Below are positions 60,585 through 64,000 of a DNA stretch of 64,000 nt, in pieces; the stretch's first letter is position 1, and each line of letters starts with the position of its first letter. The notes under the pieces are model-generated. The model saw only the letters and a list, made by a program, of their open reading frames with translations. It made no database searches and was not told where the DNA came from. The position numbers and the translations under genes are program-made. The stretch spans positions 1 through 64,000 of the forward strand of contig CALXHG010000004.1 of NCBI GenBank assembly GCA_944388045.1, read 5' to 3'. Source of the stretch: an uncultured Clostridia bacterium. Lineage in GTDB: Bacteria; Bacillota; Clostridia; TANB77; CAG-508.

Positions 60585-62222
60585 ATGGAATTTAAAAGAC
60601 GTCAACCAATTGGAATAGAACTAATTAAAAGGGGATTAGTTACAGAGGCAGATGTTCAAAGAGCTTTATTAGAACAAAAGAAAAGTCCAAATAGAAAACT
60701 TGGCGAAATAATTAAAGATATGAATGTTTGTGATTCTAAAGCTTTAATACAAGCAATTGGTGAAGTAATAGGGGTAAAAGGAATAATATTAAGTGAAGAT
60801 TCTTTAAAAATAGATATGTTATCTTATATATCTCTAGAAATGGCAAAAAGATATAAAGCAATTCCATTTGACCTTGAAGATGATAAAATAAAAGTATGTT
60901 TTGCTGATACTACTGATAAAAGAATTTTTGAAGCGATTAGAATGTTAATGATGAATAAAGGTTTAGTTATAGACCCATATGTTACATATACTGATATTAT
61001 TGAAGATATTTTAAATAATATGGGAGGTTCTTCTAAAGTTGATGTTAAAGATATAGGAAATGAATCTAATATAACTGAATTAGTTGATTCTATAATAAAA
61101 ACAGGAATGAACAAAAGAGCAAGTGATATTCATATAGAGCCTCAAAAAGATCAAATAAGAGTAAGATATAGAATAGATGGAGAATTATTTATTGCAACTA
61201 CAATTCCTATAAATAAGTTACCACAAGTTGTAGGTAGACTAAAAGCTATTTCAAATATGCATCAAGAAAAACAGGAATCACAAGATGGTAGAATATTAGC
61301 ATATGAAGATTATAATATACGTGTATCTTCACAAAGAAATGTTTATGGAGAAAAATTTGTATTAAGACTTTTAAAGAAAAATAATAGTATTAAAAGCATA
61401 TTTGAGTTAGGATATCCAGGTACGCCAGAAGAATTAGACAAAAGTGTTAATAAAAGAAATAGTATTACAGTAATTGCTGCACCAACTGGAGAAGGAAAAA
61501 CAACATCATTATATAGTATATTAGATTATTTAAATAAACCAAATATAAATATAACAACAATTGAAGATCCCGTAGAAATTCGTATGGAAGGTCTAAACCA
61601 AATAGAAATTGATGCAAAATCAACTTTTGCAAGCAATTTAAGAACAATTTTAAGACAAGACCCTGATATTATATTAGTAGGAGAAATTAGAGATAAAGAA
61701 ACTGCAGAAATTGCAATGCAAGCTGGACAAACAGGTCATTATGTATTATCTACAATACATACAATAGATGCAATAGAAGTTATAACCAGATTAAGAAAAA
61801 TAGGAGTTTCAGATTATGATATAGCAAGTACATTGGCTACTGCTATATCTCAAAGACTTGTTAGAAGAATTTGTCCTTATTGTAGAAAAACTAGAGCTTT
61901 TACAGAAGAAGAGAAGAAAATAATGCTAACAATTGAAAATAGATATGGAGTTAATTTTGATTTAAAAGGTAAAAAAACATATACACCAGTTGGATGTAAA
62001 AAATGTAATGACTCAGGATTTCTGGGAAGAATTGGTGTTTTCGAAATTCTTAATATAGATGATGAAATTAAAGAAATGATTATGAATGGAGCATCAAGTT
62101 TAGAGATAAGAAGACAGGCATTAAAAGGTAGTTATAAACCATTAGTAGTTGATGGTTTGAGAAAAGTTACAGATGGTGTTACTACACTAGAAGAACTTAA
62201 TAGAAAATTATTAATTTTTTAG
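60585..62222 (+). CDS. pilB: Type IV pilus extension ATPase PilB
   Basis: The 545-residue motor has an N-terminal MshEN domain (GIELIKRGLVTEADVQRALL, about residues 9-28). Its RecA-like domain has Walker A APTGEGKTTS (about 298-307; more often GPTGSGKT), Walker B ILVGEIRD and the His box TGHYVLSTIHT. A C-terminal four-cysteine zinc site (CPYC...CKKC) follows. It powers pilus assembly. MshEN domains in some homologues bind cyclic di-GMP, and an HD-GYP protein is encoded in this window. ATG 60585 follows GAAAGGAATGG; in-frame ATGs at 60543 and 60576 are not supported by spacing. Confidence 0.93.
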   Translation: MEFKRRQPIGIELIKRGLVTEADVQRALLEQKKSPNRKLGEIIKDMNVCDSKALIQAIGEVIGVKGIILSEDSLKIDMLSYISLEMAKRYKAIPFDLEDDKIKVCFADTTDKRIFEAIRMLMMNKGLVIDPYVTYTDIIEDILNNMGGSSKVDVKDIGNESNITELVDSIIKTGMNKRASDIHIEPQKDQIRVRYRIDGELFIATTIPINKLPQVVGRLKAISNMHQEKQESQDGRILAYEDYNIRVSSQRNVYGEKFVLRLLKKNNSIKSIFELGYPGTPEELDKSVNKRNSITVIAAPTGEGKTTSLYSILDYLNKPNINITTIEDPVEIRMEGLNQIEIDAKSTFASNLRTILRQDPDIILVGEIRDKETAEIAMQAGQTGHYVLSTIHTIDAIEVITRLRKIGVSDYDIASTLATAISQRLVRRICPYCRKTRAFTEEEKKIMLTIENRYGVNFDLKGKKTYTPVGCKKCNDSGFLGRIGVFEILNIDDEIKEMIMNGASSLEIRRQALKGSYKPLVVDGLRKVTDGVTTLEELNRKLLIF

Positions 62223-62283
62223 TATAATATTAAAAAATTAAAATACATTTATTACTTAATTTTTAGAAAGGATTGAATTTATT

Positions 62284-63387
62284 ATGGTTAATTTTGATAA
62301 AATAATTAAGGCTGCAATTGAAAAAGATGCCTCTGATATACATTTAGTTGCTGGACAACAACCAATGTTCAGAATAAAAAAAGCACTAATTGCATATGAA
62401 GACGAAAAAAAATTAAAAGATGAAGATATGTTTGAAATATGTGATTACATTATAAATGGAAATACAGCAAAAGCTGAAGCTTTTGAGCAAACTAGAAAAT
62501 TAGATACATCATATGTATGTGATGGAACACGTTTAAGGGTTAACATATCATTTGCTGATGAAGTTCCTGTATTTACAATGAGAATTATAAAAAATGATTT
62601 ACCACCATATGAAGCACTAGGTGTTCCTGATGTAGTTAGAAGAATGACATATCAACCACAAGGATTAATATTAGTTACAGGAAAGACAAACTCTGGTAAA
62701 TCAACAACTTTAAATGCTTTAGTAAATCATATTAATGAAACACAAAATAAGAAAATATTATCACTAGAAAGTCCGATAGAATATATGCATAAATCAAAAA
62801 CATCATTAATAATTCAAAAAGAAGTAGGTAGTGGAAGAGATTGTTTAACATATCATGATGGTGTAAAAAATGCATTAAGAGAAGATTGTGATATATTAGT
62901 AATAGGAGAGATTAGAGATAAAATTACAATGGAAGCAGCTATAGAAATGGCAGAATCTGGACACTTAGTAATTGGAACTTTACATACAAAATCTTGTGCA
63001 GAGACTATAGACAGAATGGTAAACTTTTATGAAGTAAGAGACCAAGCACAAATCAAATATTTATTATCTTCATTATTAAAACTTGTAATATCTCAAAGAC
63101 TATTATTAGGTGCAGAAGATAAATTAGTTTTAGTTCCAGAAGTTATGGTAGTTGATAATGTAGTTTCAGGAGTTATAAGAAAAGAGAAAATTAGTGTAGC
63201 AGAAATTGAAGATGCTATTCAAAGTGGAGCTGAAAAGGGTAGTGTAAGTTTAGTAACATCACTAGCTAGCCTATTTCTTGATAATAAAATTACATTAGAT
63301 CAAGCAAAAGCACAAATAGAGGAAAAGAATTATGAAATTTTAAATAGAACAGTTATGCAATTAAGAATAAAAAGAGGCAGAAGATAA
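62284..63387 (+). CDS. pilT: Type IV pilus retraction ATPase PilT
   Basis: The 367-residue hexameric ATPase has a PAS-like N-domain with DASDIHLVAGQQPMFRI (about residues 15-31), Walker A GKTNSGKSTT (more often GPTGSGKST), Walker B ILVIGEIRD and the His box SGHLVIGTLHT. The segment SQRLL follows at about residues 273-277. It drives pilus retraction and twitching. GAAAGGATT precedes the ATG. A separate retraction motor argues for a dynamic type IV pilus rather than only a secretion pseudopilus. Confidence 0.93.
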   Translation: MVNFDKIIKAAIEKDASDIHLVAGQQPMFRIKKALIAYEDEKKLKDEDMFEICDYIINGNTAKAEAFEQTRKLDTSYVCDGTRLRVNISFADEVPVFTMRIIKNDLPPYEALGVPDVVRRMTYQPQGLILVTGKTNSGKSTTLNALVNHINETQNKKILSLESPIEYMHKSKTSLIIQKEVGSGRDCLTYHDGVKNALREDCDILVIGEIRDKITMEAAIEMAESGHLVIGTLHTKSCAETIDRMVNFYEVRDQAQIKYLLSSLLKLVISQRLLLGAEDKLVLVPEVMVVDNVVSGVIRKEKISVAEIEDAIQSGAEKGSVSLVTSLASLFLDNKITLDQAKAQIEEKNYEILNRTVMQLRIKRGRR

Positions 63388-63392
63388 TTTTA

Positions 63393-63437
63393 TGAAAGGA
63401 GAAAATGTTAGTTTTTACTAATATTTAGAATACTATG
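63393..63437 (+). promoter_or_regulatory. SD-hairpin-AUG start region of pilC
   Basis: AAAGGAG (63395-63401) precedes ATGTTAGT (63405-63412), loop TTTT and ACTAATAT (63417-63424), an eight-base stem with one G-U pair. ATG 63435 follows ten bases later. The ATG in the 5' arm opens a seven-codon mini-ORF ending in TAG. Linear SD-ATG distance is 33 bases; folded it is about 13. Confidence 0.6.
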
Positions 63438-64000
63438 GCAATATTTGTATATAAAGGTATAACTGACAAAGGATTAATTGTAAAAAATAGAGTTGAAGAA
63501 GAAAGTAAACAAAAATTAATGGAAAGACTTAAAGAAAATAAAATTACACCAATTGACATTGTAAAAGTAAGTATAGCTTCTTCAAATAAAAATAAAAAAA
63601 GAAAAAATATTAATAATTCAAAAGACATATTAAAAGATGTTAATACTGCAAAATTTACAACAGCAAAAAAAAATCAGAGTAAAATACAAAACAATAGAAC
63701 AATAGAAAGAATTTCTATGTACTTAGAAGCAACTAAGAAAATAACAACAAAAGATGTAATTGTATTTACACAAAACTTCTATTTACTAAAAAAAGCGAAT
63801 TTTAATAATATACATGCATTAACAACAATAATAGAGTGTACAGAAAATTTGTCTTTTAAGGGTATATTAGAAGATATTTTAGCAGGTCTTGAAGCTGGAC
63901 AATTTATGTATACAACAATGGAATACTATTCAAATGTTTTTCCATTTATATATATAAATATGGTTAAAGTTGGAGAACTTTCTGGTTCATTAACAACTTC
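63435..64000 (+). CDS. pilC: Type IV pilus inner-membrane platform protein PilC, partial
   Basis: The open frame runs from ATG 63435 to the window edge (188 complete codons) without a stop. It starts MAIFVYKGITDKGLIVKNRV, has a lysine/asparagine-rich insert (about residues 50-85) and then the GspF domain: VIVFTQNFYLLKKA, LEDILAGLEAGQFMYTTMEY, and MVKVGELSGSL at the edge. PilC/GspF anchors the motor ATPases. The gene completes the pilB-pilT-pilC set. Confidence 0.9.
   Translation, partial: MAIFVYKGITDKGLIVKNRVEEESKQKLMERLKENKITPIDIVKVSIASSNKNKKRKNINNSKDILKDVNTAKFTTAKKNQSKIQNNRTIERISMYLEATKKITTKDVIVFTQNFYLLKKANFNNIHALTTIIECTENLSFKGILEDILAGLEAGQFMYTTMEYYSNVFPFIYINMVKVGELSGSLTT

Overview
The window is very AT-rich DNA in which coding regions prefer A/T-ending codons and AGA arginine. 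Most genes carry a GAAAGGA/GGAGG ribosome-binding site. It encodes a large endospore toolkit: spoVAC-D-E, gpr, a spoIVFA/spoIVFB pair, yunB, a ytxC-like gene and a SPOCS/DUF3794-LysM coat-type protein. Together with RadA-DisA, MraZ-RsmH, the Asp23/AmaP module and AdhE, this points to a spore-forming anaerobic member of the Clostridia, probably an uncultured gut-type lineage (inference). No rRNA, tRNA, CRISPR array, transposase, phage module or replication origin was recognised.

Layout. 0.2-6.6 kb: DUF362 protein, DUF368 (PopT-type lipid-carrier flippase), prenyl synthase, a compositionally foreign single gene on the minus strand, a 215-bp palindromic element, then the DUF3794-LysM gene and yunB. 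6.9-10.8 kb: radA, disA, a membrane-anchored cyclophilin and a 59-aa small protein. 10.9-17.2 kb: a surface-fibre cluster of a BspA-like DUF285 repeat protein, a SipW-type signal peptidase, a DUF5305 protein and a small TasA/camelysin-like protein. 17.4-27.2 kb: proS without an editing domain, scpB, asp23, amaP, DUF2273, nusB, xseA, ylbF-like, a membrane Zn peptidase, secG and rnr. 27.3-33.5 kb: a mazEF locus with frameshifted mazF, an MgtA-type ATPase and adhE. 33.7-35.3 kb: a second foreign single gene (lipoprotein) and a frameshifted cysteine desulfurase. 35.5-37.6 kb: a shortened division cluster mraZ-rsmH-ftsL. 37.7-43.9 kb: HD-GYP, a promoter with two Spo0A-like boxes, sortase, spoIVFA/B and gpr. 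44.2-48.6 kb on the minus strand: ytxC, GH57 glucan branching enzyme and DUF4912. 49-52 kb: infC-rpmI-rplT behind a long leader, then guaB. 52.4-54.5 kb on the minus strand: spoVAC-D-E. 54.8 kb to the end: a type IV pilus operon (pilMN fusion, pilO, pilP-like, pseudopilins, prepilin peptidase, pilB, pilT, start of pilC).

Between genes the window is rich in non-coding structure. Five palindromic elements built on GGGGTCGGTCCC sit within about 10 bp of stop codons in most cases; three share a conserved core of about 150 bp, and one of these is a chimera of the other two. There are several 35-56 bp intergenic tandem repeats. Four genes (DUF368, nusB, prepilin peptidase, pilC) share an unusual start region in which a Shine-Dalgarno sequence abuts a short ATGTTAG-type hairpin and the real start codon lies just beyond it. 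That recurring layout is the best candidate here for an undescribed regulatory device.

Two genes (mazF and the cysteine desulfurase) each carry one single-base frameshift, which may be real decay or a sequence error.
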